From Corythucha ciliata (lineage: Eukaryota; Arthropoda; Insecta; Hemiptera; Tingidae): a stretch of 64,000 bases of DNA. This document shows, piece after piece, positions 35,901 through 47,400 of the stretch (its first letter is position 1; each line of letters begins with the position of its first letter). A program made the position numbers and the translations under genes. Below the pieces are notes generated by a model that worked only from the letters and a program-made list of their open reading frames with translations, was not told where the DNA came from and ran no database searches. Where the stretch lies: the NCBI GenBank assembly GCA_038030265.1, contig CM075938.1, forward strand, positions 5,185,009 through 5,249,008, read 5' to 3'.

Positions 35901-38900
35901 AGCCATCAGTATAAAAAGTAGGTCGTTAATTTCACGGAAAGAGTCAGTCCAGTCGCAGCCTTGGTCACTTTGCCATGAACTTTCTAGGGACGCTGCAAGA
36001 TCCTTTAACTCCCTAAACCAGGAGATATTCTTGGATATGGACTGGAGAGCGACAATTTTTGGCTACCGAGTGTCAACCATATTCATTACTTCAGTTACAT
36101 AAGAGAGATGCAGTTTTACGGTGTGCGCATGAATCAAGTTCATGCCAGTCTCCATGTACAAAAAAGCAGAAGGGGTCCAGCAAGGAAGCCTGAACAGTCT
36201 CTTGAGAAAGCTACGCTGAAATACCTCTACCTGCTCCCGCCTTACACCCCCCCCCCATATTTGTGCTCCATAGCACAATAAGGCCTGATAAGTACTTTTG
36301 AAGAGCTTAAATTTAGCTTGAACAGAAACTTTACCACTTCCGAAAAAAGACCCCAAAGACAGTTCACACCCTGGTTCGCTTTACACACCTTCTCCGAAAA
36401 ATGCTTATCGCAGGACAAGGTAGAGGTTAGGACTACACTACCAAATACTCATACTCTTTGACCACTTGGACTTTTTCCCCCTGGTACACCCATCTCTCGT
36501 TCTTTGACGTCCTGCCGTCTCTTTTGAATACCTAACTTAAGTTTTATTTAAATTTACCTTGAGGTTCCACAATTTAGCATAGTCTGCGAAGCCATTTAAC
36601 ATTTAGCTGAAGAGCTTGAGGTGTGGACGCCATCAAAACCACATCATCCGCGTAAGCAAGTATTTTAATTTTGGAGGCACCACAGACTATTCCTCCCGCA
36701 TCAATGGCCTCTTCGAGGTCATTTAGAAATAAGGCGAAAAGAATTGGGCTAAGCAAAGCGCCTTGTTTCACTCCCATAAGAATATCAAATTCCTCGCTTA
36801 CGTCTTCTCTACAGAGGACACGTCCCGTTGTACGTGACAGGAACGCCCGAATCACTTCCACCATTTTATTCGAGAGCCCAAGATTGAAAAGTTTGAAAAA
36901 TAGCGCATGCCTATCGATGGAATCAAAAGCCGCTGAGAATGGCATCGAAGCCGTTTGTAGCGACACATTTTTTTTTGTTTTTTTTGTTTTCAATGACCGA
37001 TTTATGGATTTTCCCTGACTGTATGAGCCTAACAAAAGCTCCGTATTTAACGGTGTTTGTGAAGACTTTGAAGATTGTTACCGCTTTTGTCGATATCAAA
37101 AATGCATTTGGTTTTGAAAAAAAAAAAAAAAAAAATGCATTTCTAGCTGAGAAACAAAAAAAAAAGTTACGTATTCTTTGAAAAAATAATTGAGAAATCA
37201 TAACTCGAAAGCAAAGCGAAATAGGCAATAAACCACATAAACGATATAAGACATTTATAGCCAAAATGCCATAAACGAGATAGGACATAACTCGAATAAG
37301 TATTTCTTACTCCATTCTTGGTGTACTTTCGCCCAACAACTTTCTTACCACCCAAACCATAAACATCCTGTACTTCTTATTTAAGAATTCAAGGAGGAAT
37401 TATTGAACCCACAGCCATATGTTCATTTTTTTAGTACGTATGCGCATTTCGGAGCGACCCCCGCTCCCTCATCAGCATAAATAAACAAAATGCAAGGTCT
37501 ATAAAAAAGAAGGTCCGATCGTGCATTTCGATAGACGAGGGGGGAAAGGTAAAAGTGACGTCACTGAGGGCAAGAATATTTTTTAAAAACATCAGGGATT
37601 CTTCCAAGGTGTTCTCCAATGCGAATGGTTGTCATAGCGTCATGTTTACTTCTTGCATGTACTTGATTTTCTGTGAAGAATTCTAATTTTTTTCTTGGAC
37701 AAAGTAAGTTGATAAAAAGGACGACGATGCATTCAAGTTCGTCCCCCTCGCCTTGTTGGACTCCCTCTCGTCAACTATGAGTCCACCCACACATGTCCTC
37801 CATCACATGCCTTCTTTTGGCTGGTCATTCATGAATCTTGAACCACTACGTCGCATGCGACACAAGGCCAAGAGACAAGAAAACTGTGGACTCAGTTCTG
37901 TATTTTTAGCGTTCAGTTAACTTGCAGATTACACCCCTTTCCCCAATTTTTCACTTATGGTGAATTTCACCACCGGGAATTTGGTTGGAGTTGCCAAACT
38001 CTAATATTGCTTACATAAATTGTGACGCATTTTTTTCGTTAATTCTGAGTTAACGTAACTCAAACCTTAATGCCCGTATTTATGAACGTTCCTTGACATT
38101 AAGGAACCCTTGAAATTCATTAAAACAGATGTTTTTATTATAATCAAAACTGTTCTCAACGGTTCCTTGACTCAAGGAAGCTTCAAGGAACGTTCATAAA
38201 TACGGCCCTAACTCTCGGTCGTTCGGCCCCTCCGCAATCAAAATGTTGTGAATCATTGCTCACAAAAACCAATCTCGCGGGGTTTGTCCCCGTGAAAAAA
38301 GCAAATTTACGGGATTGACCCGTTAAAAAAGCAAATCCGCACTTTCGAAGTCAAAATGGTTCACCGATTTGGCTCCCACAGAGCCAAATTTCACGGTTTT
38401 GACTAATTTAATAACCAAAATTTTGCCTCTGTAACTTTGGTGAAAGCAATTTGCCAGTTTGGCTCTTTTAAAAAACAAATTTGGCGGAATTTCTGCTCCA
38501 GAGCAATTCATTCCACCCTAAGGAAAAGCTAGGACAAAAAGCTACCGCCACGCTCCTAATGGAAGCAAAAATTATAACACACGTTTAGCTTCAATCCGCC
38601 TTCTAGTAAGTGGGATAACTTGGATTTCTACATGACATTGACTGCACTGAGGTGAGGTGAATACTGTGGATTTGGAATCTTTCTATGGCTTGTAGTGGGG
38701 GAGCCCAAGCGGAGACTTCGGGATTTACTAAAGCGCGTCAGACTATAGCGCCGGCGCTAAATTTTACTGAATAGGTTGCCATACGTGTTGAATAATTAAG
38801 TTTAAAAAAAAATTCGCTCCGGCAGCTGGCGGTCGGAAAGAGTGCATTTGATTCCGTATACGGATACCCTAAGCCGTCCCAGAAGTAATAATTTTGATAC

Positions 38901-41232
38901 AATAATTTGTTTCATTATGCCGAACTTCTTCCTCTATTTTCACCACCCTCTCTTCAAAAATGTCGAAAAGTTTCGGTAGTTTTCCAAGGGCTTTGTTATA
39001 TTACATTTTTGTGCCGTATTTTATAATACCTAAACGTGTGAATTTAAGCGATTTTTTTGAAATTTCATCCCACATCCCCCCCCCCATAAAAGTTTTCGAT
39101 AAATCTCTATGGAACCCAGGGCTTTCGTTACATTAAATTATTGAGTCGAATTTTAGAGCGCTAAGATGAACTAGTGAAGTTCAACGCTATTTTTACACTT
39201 CCACACCGGAAGGACCACCCCCTCACCCTCGACTTTTTAAAAAAAATAAAATGGGAATCAAAGGCTACTCTAACATGCAGTATACGTACCAAATATGATG
39301 CTTCTAGAATCAACTGGTGATTTATAGTGCTTTTTTGACCATTTCAACCCCTATTACCCCCCCCCCCTCCACCTCGACCAATTTGGCCCAAATGCAATAC
39401 CGACCGGGGTCTTATAACTACTGATTTTTGTGCCAATGCGCGTTCCGCTAAATTAATTTCTTCGAGAGTTATCGTGCTAACAAGAAAACGGCCATAAGCT
39501 TATAAATAAACCAATATACATATACATATACATATACAGGGTGTTTCAGGAGGAATGTGCAATACTTTGCCATGTTGTAGTACGCACCTGGACTCACCAA
39601 AAATACCATATGAACATATGGTAGAAAGTGGTTACCTTACGAGATATTGACATTTTCCTGTTTTTCACGCTCTTCGTGACTTTTTTGCACAAAGAGCGGA
39701 TTCACAGCTCGCAATCCAAGTTTAGACAAAAAATAATGACTGATTCGGAAAGAGCAGAAACTTTCCTTCTCGAATCTGTCATTAGAATGGGGGTTCGGAG
39801 TTAATTTGAACATGTAATCTGCATGCAAACACAGGAAAAATGAAATGCCAAAAATAGCAGGTGAATTTCAAGGTGGCGTACGTCAGCTGTTTTATGGTCT
39901 CATGAGTGGCAAAATTGATGAAAACTTCTCCATTCGATGGCCTTTTGAAAGGTGTATTACAAACCGTATTTACGTGAACCATGAGGGCAACAGGCACGCT
40001 AGAAACAGAAAAAACGTAGGGAAATGGTCGTATTGGAGCGATAATCACTTGGGATTATGTGCTGTAAATATCTGACGCGCTCGAGAATGTCCATACAACA
40101 GTTTTTTTTTTTACATTTTTTAAAGTCTATACCTATAGCCGCTCCCCTCAATGATGAAAATGTATACATTATATAACAATTTCATCTTTTTATCATCTAA
40201 GCTTTGCAACCCAATAGGTCTCTAAGACGATCGAGTAAATCCCCATTTAGCATCGTGGGCTCCACTATCATTGGGCTTTGCTGTGGTTTGGAGGTTTGCT
40301 GGGGTTTGGTGGTTTGCTGTGGCTTGGCAGTTTGCTGTGATTGAGCCTTTTTTGTAGTTCAAAATATAGCGAGATACTAAAACAGTTCGGGAGGGGGGCT
40401 GTGAAAGGGCCCTAGCAATCCGTCCGAAAGTTTACGGCCAATAAAAGAAAATTTTGGAAACATAGCTCAATCGGGGACGGGCACCTTTTGTTTGGCATCC
40501 GAGTTTTCTCGAATATGATTTGTGGATTCTTGGACACCACATATGATTTAATAGACCGGCGGGGGCGGGATTTACGTTGCCATTTTAAGATCGCACCCGG
40601 TCCCTATTGGGTCGCCTTGGGAGATATAGCCATTAGCCAGGCCTTAATTTAGTCAGCATCTCGGCACATACCGTGAATGGTGTGTATTGGGAAAGTGGAT
40701 ATCGGGGACATACACATCGGGACGGAGGAGTAATTGATTGTGAGTTCCTGCCCCGCCAAAATCTTATTACATTTAGTAAACGTTGATACTGGTACTCACT
40801 CCTTCGTATCTGGGCGAAACCAAGCCCACACTTCAGCGCCTGGAGGAGCGGATTTGATCGGGTACCCCCAGGTTTCATAACGCCATAGGCCTTTAGTGAG
40901 AGACACGTGAAGCTCTTGAACGTTGTGTCTTTGTATCAATTCACCCAAAGTCCTCGGGAATAGGTGGCAATGGTCAACTAATTAGGAATGAATAGTTGGA
41001 GTGAGGGAATTTTGAGCAAAGAAAATGAATGTAGGTACGTACAAGAAGTGTTCGACAGATCAGTCTTTAAGATGGTCGTGAATTGAAAGTAGGTGTACAC
41101 GTAATTCTCCAGCGGCTTGATGAAAAGCTCCTCGTGGTATTCGTCATTATTGGGTGGAGCTGAATTAGTAGTAATAATAAGAGGAAATAAAGCTAAAACA
41201 CATAAACACACATAGTACGAAGGCATTGTCAC
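32973..41232 (-). CDS. PIGT: GPI transamidase component PIG-T
   Basis: PIG-T is an ER membrane subunit of the GPI transamidase that attaches GPI anchors to proteins. Exons on the minus strand: 41232-41043, 40977-40800, 35047-34819, 34752-34666, 34564-34364, 34321-34120, 34027-33875, 33804-33324 and 33111-32973 (stop TAA). Phases agree and give 619 residues (human 578). A signal peptide lies at ~1-24 (PSYYVCLCVLALFPLI). Landmarks are [83 protein letters not shown] and [20 protein letters not shown], the last leading into the membrane helix (~550-567). The final exon adds a basic cytosolic tail (FLKRFISSVRQKV) like the human KRLANLIRRARG tail. Without that splice, translation would stop one codon past the donor at 33323. 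The 5.8-kb second intron holds retrotransposon debris. AATAAA overlaps the last codons (32976-32981). Confidence 0.96.
36063..37035 (-). pseudogene. Broken LINE reverse transcriptase
   Basis: Read on the minus strand, the frame at 37035-36574 carries RT motif A (AFDSIDRHALF), motif B (GVKQGALLSPILFALFLND) and the catalytic YADDVV of motif C. After at least one frameshift and stop codons near 36570-36360, the frame at 36356-36063 resumes with KLFKSTYQALLCYGAQIWG and the region typical of the C-terminus of jockey/R1-like LINEs. No endonuclease domain or 3' tail was identified. It is a dead 5'-truncated copy within PIGT intron 2, on the same strand as PIGT. Confidence 0.85.
38071..38208. mobile_element. 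138-bp MITE with TAA target duplication
   Basis: The ends TGCCCGTATTTATGAACGTT and AACGTTCATAAATACGGCCC are flanked by TAA at 38068-38070 and 38209-38211. It resembles the element at 246-382 in end sequence and size, so both belong to one group, inferred PIF/Harbinger-like. Confidence 0.8.
39160..39510. repeat. Copy of the ~300-bp interspersed repeat
   Basis: Near-identical to 10660-10975 over words such as GGGAATCAAAGGCTACTCTA and ACCGACCGGGGTCTTATAAC, in the same orientation. The C-run near 39360 is longer here. Confidence 0.75.
40440..40590. repeat. Interspersed repeat shared with 54175-54300
   Basis: Both copies carry CACCTTTTGTTTGGCATCC, GTTTTCTCGAA and TAGACCGGCGGGGGCGGGAT in order and in the same orientation, with about one substitution per ten bases. 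No coding content. Confidence 0.75.
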
Positions 41233-41438
41233 TTTTAAAGTTGCTGTTAAACCGAACCGAAAAGCAACCGGATAAAAGTAGTAGCCTTAGCAGGGAAACA
41301 GCGTGGATAGGTTGCATCATGCCGCTTAAAATTCGAATCCTCCAGGGGTTTTACATTAATTTATTCGTCTCTGCACAACATTCATAATTTTGTCTAAAAA
41401 AACACGCACACGCACACATACTAAAAATATTTACAGGT

Positions 41439-44400
41439 TTATCTGTAAGGAGAGATACAAACTTTAGAGATTATAACATTTCCGTCCGGTTGCACGACAA
41501 AAACATAGTCGTTGTCGCCACTTGTCGAAAACTGGTGAGCCGCGTTGTTCCAAGAAACTGGTGAATCGTCGAAACCACCAACTTGAATACCAAAGAGAGG
41601 GCGACTAGGTCGGGAATCCACGAATTCCCTGCGTAGAGAACACGTGAAATTAAGAGTGCATTCGCCTTTTCACAATGCTTTCATGGAAAAAGCTTTACCT
41701 GCACTTGTTATAGAGTAGTAGAAGTCGTTTAACGGTAATTAGACCAGTCCAATGAAGACAAAGAGCTTGCCCTACCGAAGTTGTTTCTTCCGGGCCATCG
41801 TAGGCCGATAGAAATTCTCTTTCCTCTTCATTTTCGCTGGAATCCACCCCATTCGCATTAATTTCGAGACATTTAATACGAAAATATTAAATAAAATTAC
41901 TCCAACTTCCAGCCCAGGGAAAAAGCTCCCAACCACTCGAGCACTTCATTAGGAGGTGCCGCTGACGTAGGGATTTGAACGTTATACTCGGTTCTTGACT
42001 TGTACTCGTTGTCACATTCCGTGACTGAATATCCCAATTTATGGAAGTAAGCGGCCAAGGACGATGGACACAATTTTTCATCTAAAGTCAAAGTGTGGAT
42101 ATTCGATAAGAACGGGATAAGACGAACCACGAAATTCAAGCTATTTACCGTCAGGTTCCCACGAGAATATCATGTCAGCTTTCAGCGTGTTGTCCTTCAG
42201 TTGTTTCAAGGCCCTTTCGTAGTTCCTTTTGCCGGGAGCGAAACATCCTTCTTTCAAATTAATCTGAATGCCTGAAAAAAGAAAAAAGAGTATACGCATC
42301 CTGCAAAGTACCTCCAATCAAACTATTTGTACAGAAGTAGACTGTGGGGGGCGGGGGGAGTCAGGCCATACCCAGAATTGACTGGCCGCTTCCAGAAAAA
42401 GAAAAGAAAACCCCACCTAAAAATTCCCTTCGATTGCATAGAATAATATCGCAGCCCGACGTAAAGTCTAATTTGACAGGTTTCGATCATGTAAGGCCTT
42501 TTTTCTCGAGCAGATTTCCAAGGTTGTAAGAGTTGTAAGAGATTAAGCCCCTTCCCCCCCCCCCAAGTATCACCATACTACAAATCAAACTCAGGATTTG
42601 CTGAATTGCTGCGAATCTGGGAGTTATGAACCTACCAACTGGGGCACACATAATGTGGCCAAGCCAAAGTTGTGTAGAACCCAAGTTCTTCCACTCATCA
42701 CGCTCGCTATGGTAACCGTGGTCAATTATGAAATTTGAAATTTTGATCCCACCAGAGCACTCTCCCTACACTTGGTCTCAATTTTTTTTTTTTAATTAAG
42801 TGTTTGCTTCACGCGTGTGAAGCAAAGAAAATTACAGCTGGATTTTGGACATTTTCACTGATAGAATATTTTTTCATTATTTCGATTCTTTTCCATTCAT
42901 CATTTTCTTTCTAATACAATTAATTTCATCTTCAAATGTGTTTCGAACCCGGTGTAAAACGCCAGCACAGCTAAGGCACTATAAAACACGAGTATTGCAA
43001 CACGAAAATCGGTGCCATACTTGGTCCCTCATATAATTATAATTATCACCTGATCTCATTGACAAGTAGGATATTTTTATTTATTTCAACCGCTTTCCGC
43101 GTTTGTTTGCTGTTACGATGACAATTTTTTCATTCGTGAATCGTGATATTCTGTTTACCCTAACGACTGAGGGACCAAATATGGCGCTGAAATCCGTGTT
43201 GCAGTACCTGTGTTTTAAAGGTTCTCTAGCACAGCTAAGGCACTATAAAACACGAGTACTGAACACGGAAATCGGCGCCATGCTTGGTCCCTCACATGAT
43301 TATAATTATCACCTGATCTCATTGACAAGTAATATTTTTTGATTTATTTCGATCGCGTTCCGCGTTTGTTTGCTGTTACGATGACAATTTTTTCATTCAT
43401 GATATTTTGTTTACCCTAACAACTGAGGGACCAAATATGGCGCTGAAATCCGTGTTGCAGTACCTGTGTTTTAAAGGTTCTCTAGCACAGCTAAGGCACT
43501 ATAAAACCCGAGTACTGCAACACGAAAATCGGCGCCATGCTTGGTCCCTCACATGATTATAATTATCACCTGATCTCATTGACAAGTAATATTTTTTGAT
43601 TTATTTCGATCGCGTTCCGCGTTTGTTTGCTGTTACGATGACAATTTTTTCATTCATGATATTTTGTTTACCCTAACAACTGAGGGACCAAATATGGCGC
43701 TGAAATCCGTGTTGCAGTACCTGTGTTTTAAAGGTTCTCTAGCACAGCTAAGGCACTATAAAACACGAGTACTGAACACGGAAATCGGCGCCATGCTTGG
43801 TCCCTCAGTGAACAATGAAAAAAAAATTGTCATCGTAACAGCAAACAAACGCGGAACCTGGTCGAAATAAATAAAAATATCCTACTTGTCAATGAGATCA
43901 GGTGATAATTATAATCATATGAGGGACCAAGTATGGTGTCGATTTTCGTGTTGCAGTACTCGGGTTTTATAGTGCCTTAGCACAGCGAGAGGAACTGTAG
44001 GTAGATGTCCGCCGTTAGTGAGTGGAAGGTACAGCGTAAATTTTCAAGGTATAAGTTTGAAGTTTTGCGGGCTTTGAAGTTATTTTGAGGATGAAATTTG
44101 GAAAATGTATTGACATCTTTCATAAATACAGCAGCGCTCTTGCCGAACTAAGATGAACTGTCAGTTCATCCCCAGATTGTCAATCTGGGGTAACATCTGA
44201 CCGGTGTCACTTGCTTTGTTTTGTTTATTGTGGTAGTGAGAGTCAGAATCAGAAAGAAAATTTTTGAAGTAAACTCAATTAAAAATTGAAGGATACCCCA
44301 GGAGGTCGTTTCACTTAGCCGTCATATTATGAGCGCTGGTGTATTCATGAAAGGTGTCAATACTACTGCATTATTATTTAAGTATAATGTTCTGCAGATT

Positions 44401-47400
44401 AGAATGAGTACTTGAAATCCGTGCAGCACAAATAAAGCCCGGAGCACACGATGCAATTTTGAGGCTTATTTTATAGCAAGCTTATTTCCAAGCTTGTTGA
44501 TATGTGCTGGATCCAAAACATGACTAGGTCTGATCGCGGAGAAGTGTAGGGTAGTGTAGAGTAGAGTAGGGCAGGTTGGGGTAGCTGGTGTAGGCGAGGG
44601 CAGCGAGGATTTTTTTGTTACGCGAACGCTTTCAGAGCAGCCAGTGTAGACTTATTGGACGAACACTTCTGAATGAAAAAAGTCCGCGTACCGAACCCAG
44701 TTAGCAAGCCTATAGCGTCACGGACCCGAAACTAGGCAGGAACTTAAAAAAAAATGAAGTGCACTAAAAACTATTAACCAAGATGATTAAACTTTACTAT
44801 AAGTGCCGCAGATTTCCCCCCGCCAATCTGACGGGAGGGGTGGAGACTGACGTCACCAGCAGTCCTTTGCTCCCAAATGCTCACCCTAGAGCAGCAGAGC
44901 AAGTTAATTTTGAAATTGAAGTTTATGATTTCTCAAAAATCCCAACCCAATAACAATTAATAATGTACTGGGTCCATCGCAAAGGCGGTTAGAACTGCTC
45001 GTGACGTAGGTGAAGGACAGTAATGGCCGAAGATCTGCTTGCTACAGAGGTATGCTCGTATCTAGAGGCTACCCTTTGGCAACCGTTACGTCACCCGGGT
45101 TAGACTTGAGATGATAATGAGAGGTTCTTCTAGAATTGTGATGTTATCGCACTCGTGGGCCCTTTCTGTCACTGTGTTGTTTAGTCTTGCTTGGTTTGTT
45201 TTTGCCTTGTTCGTCACATTCACCCAGCCTAGTATATTTGTATAGCTTTGTTATAGCCTATTTTTAATAATATTGTGGTTGTTTAACCGAAACCAGACTA
45301 ACGTTAGGAATTTCTTTGGATTTACATCACCTCTCGTGTCGGTGGGGTAAGTAATTCAAAGAGTTGAATTAATATTTCATTGTTTAATTGTAAGGATGCA
45401 TACCTTGCAATTATAAAGCTCGGTGCATACGATGCATTTTTCCAAGTATGTTTACTTGCATGGTGAAAAAAAACATATGATCCCCATCAGTGACCGGATG
45501 TTTTTTAGAACAGGCAGGCCATCATGCTTCAAAAAAATGCATCGTGTGCACCGAGCTTAATACTCCCAGACCTATTTTATGACCGAAAGTTATGTTCATA
45601 TTTGATTGATCGGGCGCATGAAAGCTCGTTCCAGCCGCTACTTTTTTTTGTAAACTTGTTCCCAACAATTTTTAACGTAAAGCCATTCCGCTCACATGTC
45701 GAGGCCTGTTCCCCAAGTTTTAGCAGCGCTCCCAATCACTATTATGTCGTGATTGACCCGATATTCATAGTTTTCATTTGGTTTAATAAACTGTTTGTTC
45801 ATTTGTTCATAAGCGTTTTTCGAACCGCCAAATTTTGGGACCAAATGTCATGTGTCACTCTGGCGGGAGCAATTTTCCCTCTAGCTTCAATGACCACGCG
45901 TTATCAGAAGAGAAATGACTACGTATCTTTACACTTTGGGCCAAGCCATGCGGTGAAATCAAAATTTGAACAGTATTGCGTGCACTATATCTTTGAATTT
46001 CACCACTTTCAAATCCTCAAAGCGGGGATTTCCATGAAGGGGAGGAGGGGCAAGATTCCCCCGCTCACCACCACTCAAGCATACTCACACAGCTAAGCGT
46101 GATTCTTGGTACCATAAGTCGTCTTCACCGATATTCAATGGCTCGATGGCTGTAATAAGCAGATTTCGACATTTTGACCCCAACTATGCGGATTTTGCAC
46201 CTGAAGAAATCAATTTCGCTGGCTTGGCCAATGAGATAATTTCAAAAAAATAGAAAATTCCGAATTGTGCGTAAATTGACGCGTAAGCACTAATTAAACA
46301 TGAAAACACTCACTACGCAGCTTTTCCCGCGGCTTAGGCCAATTTTCGGGCCCGAGAAATTTAAAATGCTCAAGTCTAAGAGCTCATTAATTACTCTATA
46401 ACTACGAAGTAAAATTCCTCTGTGATAAGAAAAATCATAATGAGGAAGTAACATAAAAAATTAAAATCGCTGGAAACATTTTTTTTTCGAAAGAAAATGA
46501 CTAAATATGACCAGAAATTGAATATTAGTGCGTAAATGATAGATTTCGATTTATAGTGAAATAATAAAACTTGCCAATTTTTTTTGTTACCTTAAACGGC
46601 CGGTCTGTGACTCGTGACGTAGTTAAGGGGTTGTGACCCTCCCAACCCTCCGCATCAATTCTGTTATCACGGCTTGCCCCTTCTTGTCCGTCCCATTTCT
46701 CTTACGTCCTATTGTTTGATATGTGGGAAGCTATTGTGAAGGTTATGTGAATGCTGTTAATACGTCATCAGTCTATCTAGCCTATTTCAAATGGCTCCCG
46801 CAACCCAAGAGTTTTAAAAATTAATTAAAAAAAAATATAGGGCCTGATTTCATTTGAACGGGTCGTGTTTTCATGAGTTTTAGTAACCAAGCTGTCACGA
46901 CGGCATGATTTTGGAAAATGTACTTGAACCCGCAACCTCTGGATTACCAGTCCAGCACGCTGCCAATTGCGCCACGGAGACGCCTTTGGGAGTCGTACTC
47001 CGAGGGATAAGCTAAGCCGAACCCCACCCAGGTCCATTGTTTCTCGAAACTCTAGGCGTTTCTCCTGATCGGTAAACCACGCCGAAATTTATCTTATCTA
47101 GATGTTTTGAGATGGATATAATGAATATTTCTGTCGCCGGTACATCAGTTTGATTAATTTATTAATTAAAAATACCGGCGACAGAAATATTCATTATATC
47201 CATCTCAAAACATATACAGGGTGTTCGGAAATTAGATGCTCAGAGAAAATATGGTGATAGTACACGTCATTTGCGATCAAGTTCACTATTTGACGTTTTT
47301 CGAAATTCAGCTTTGCTTCCGAGATATAACTAATTTTGTGTATTTTCTACTAACCCCTATGTTTTTCCGATAAATGCCCTCCTCACGCTCATCAACAGGT

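Larger units (their letters stand above)
35048..40799. other. PIGT intron 2, retrotransposon and MITE debris
   Basis: Contents: CAAAGCTCCAAAC-type low-complexity repeats at about 35420-35600 (an inverted simple relative lies at 40265-40350); a LINE fragment at 36063-37035; A-rich runs near 37120-37165; MITE 38071-38208; a fragment of the 3590/57060 repeat at 38815-38930; a copy of the ~300-bp repeat at 39160-39510; a (TACATA)n run at 39516-39536 that leads into a CAGGGTGTTTC mariner-like end at 39537; and a repeat at 40440-40590 whose sister is at 54175-54300. No host exon is seen. Confidence 0.6.

Noticed and set aside
45524..46096. 190-codon open frame on the plus strand
   Set aside because: It begins inside the MITE at 45417-45557, has no similarity I recognise and no splice context. 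It is probably chance.
46922..46983. Candidate tRNA-Thr gene on the minus strand
   Set aside because: The T-stem and 3' acceptor strand are missing and SINE flank follows, so it is a retroposed relic.
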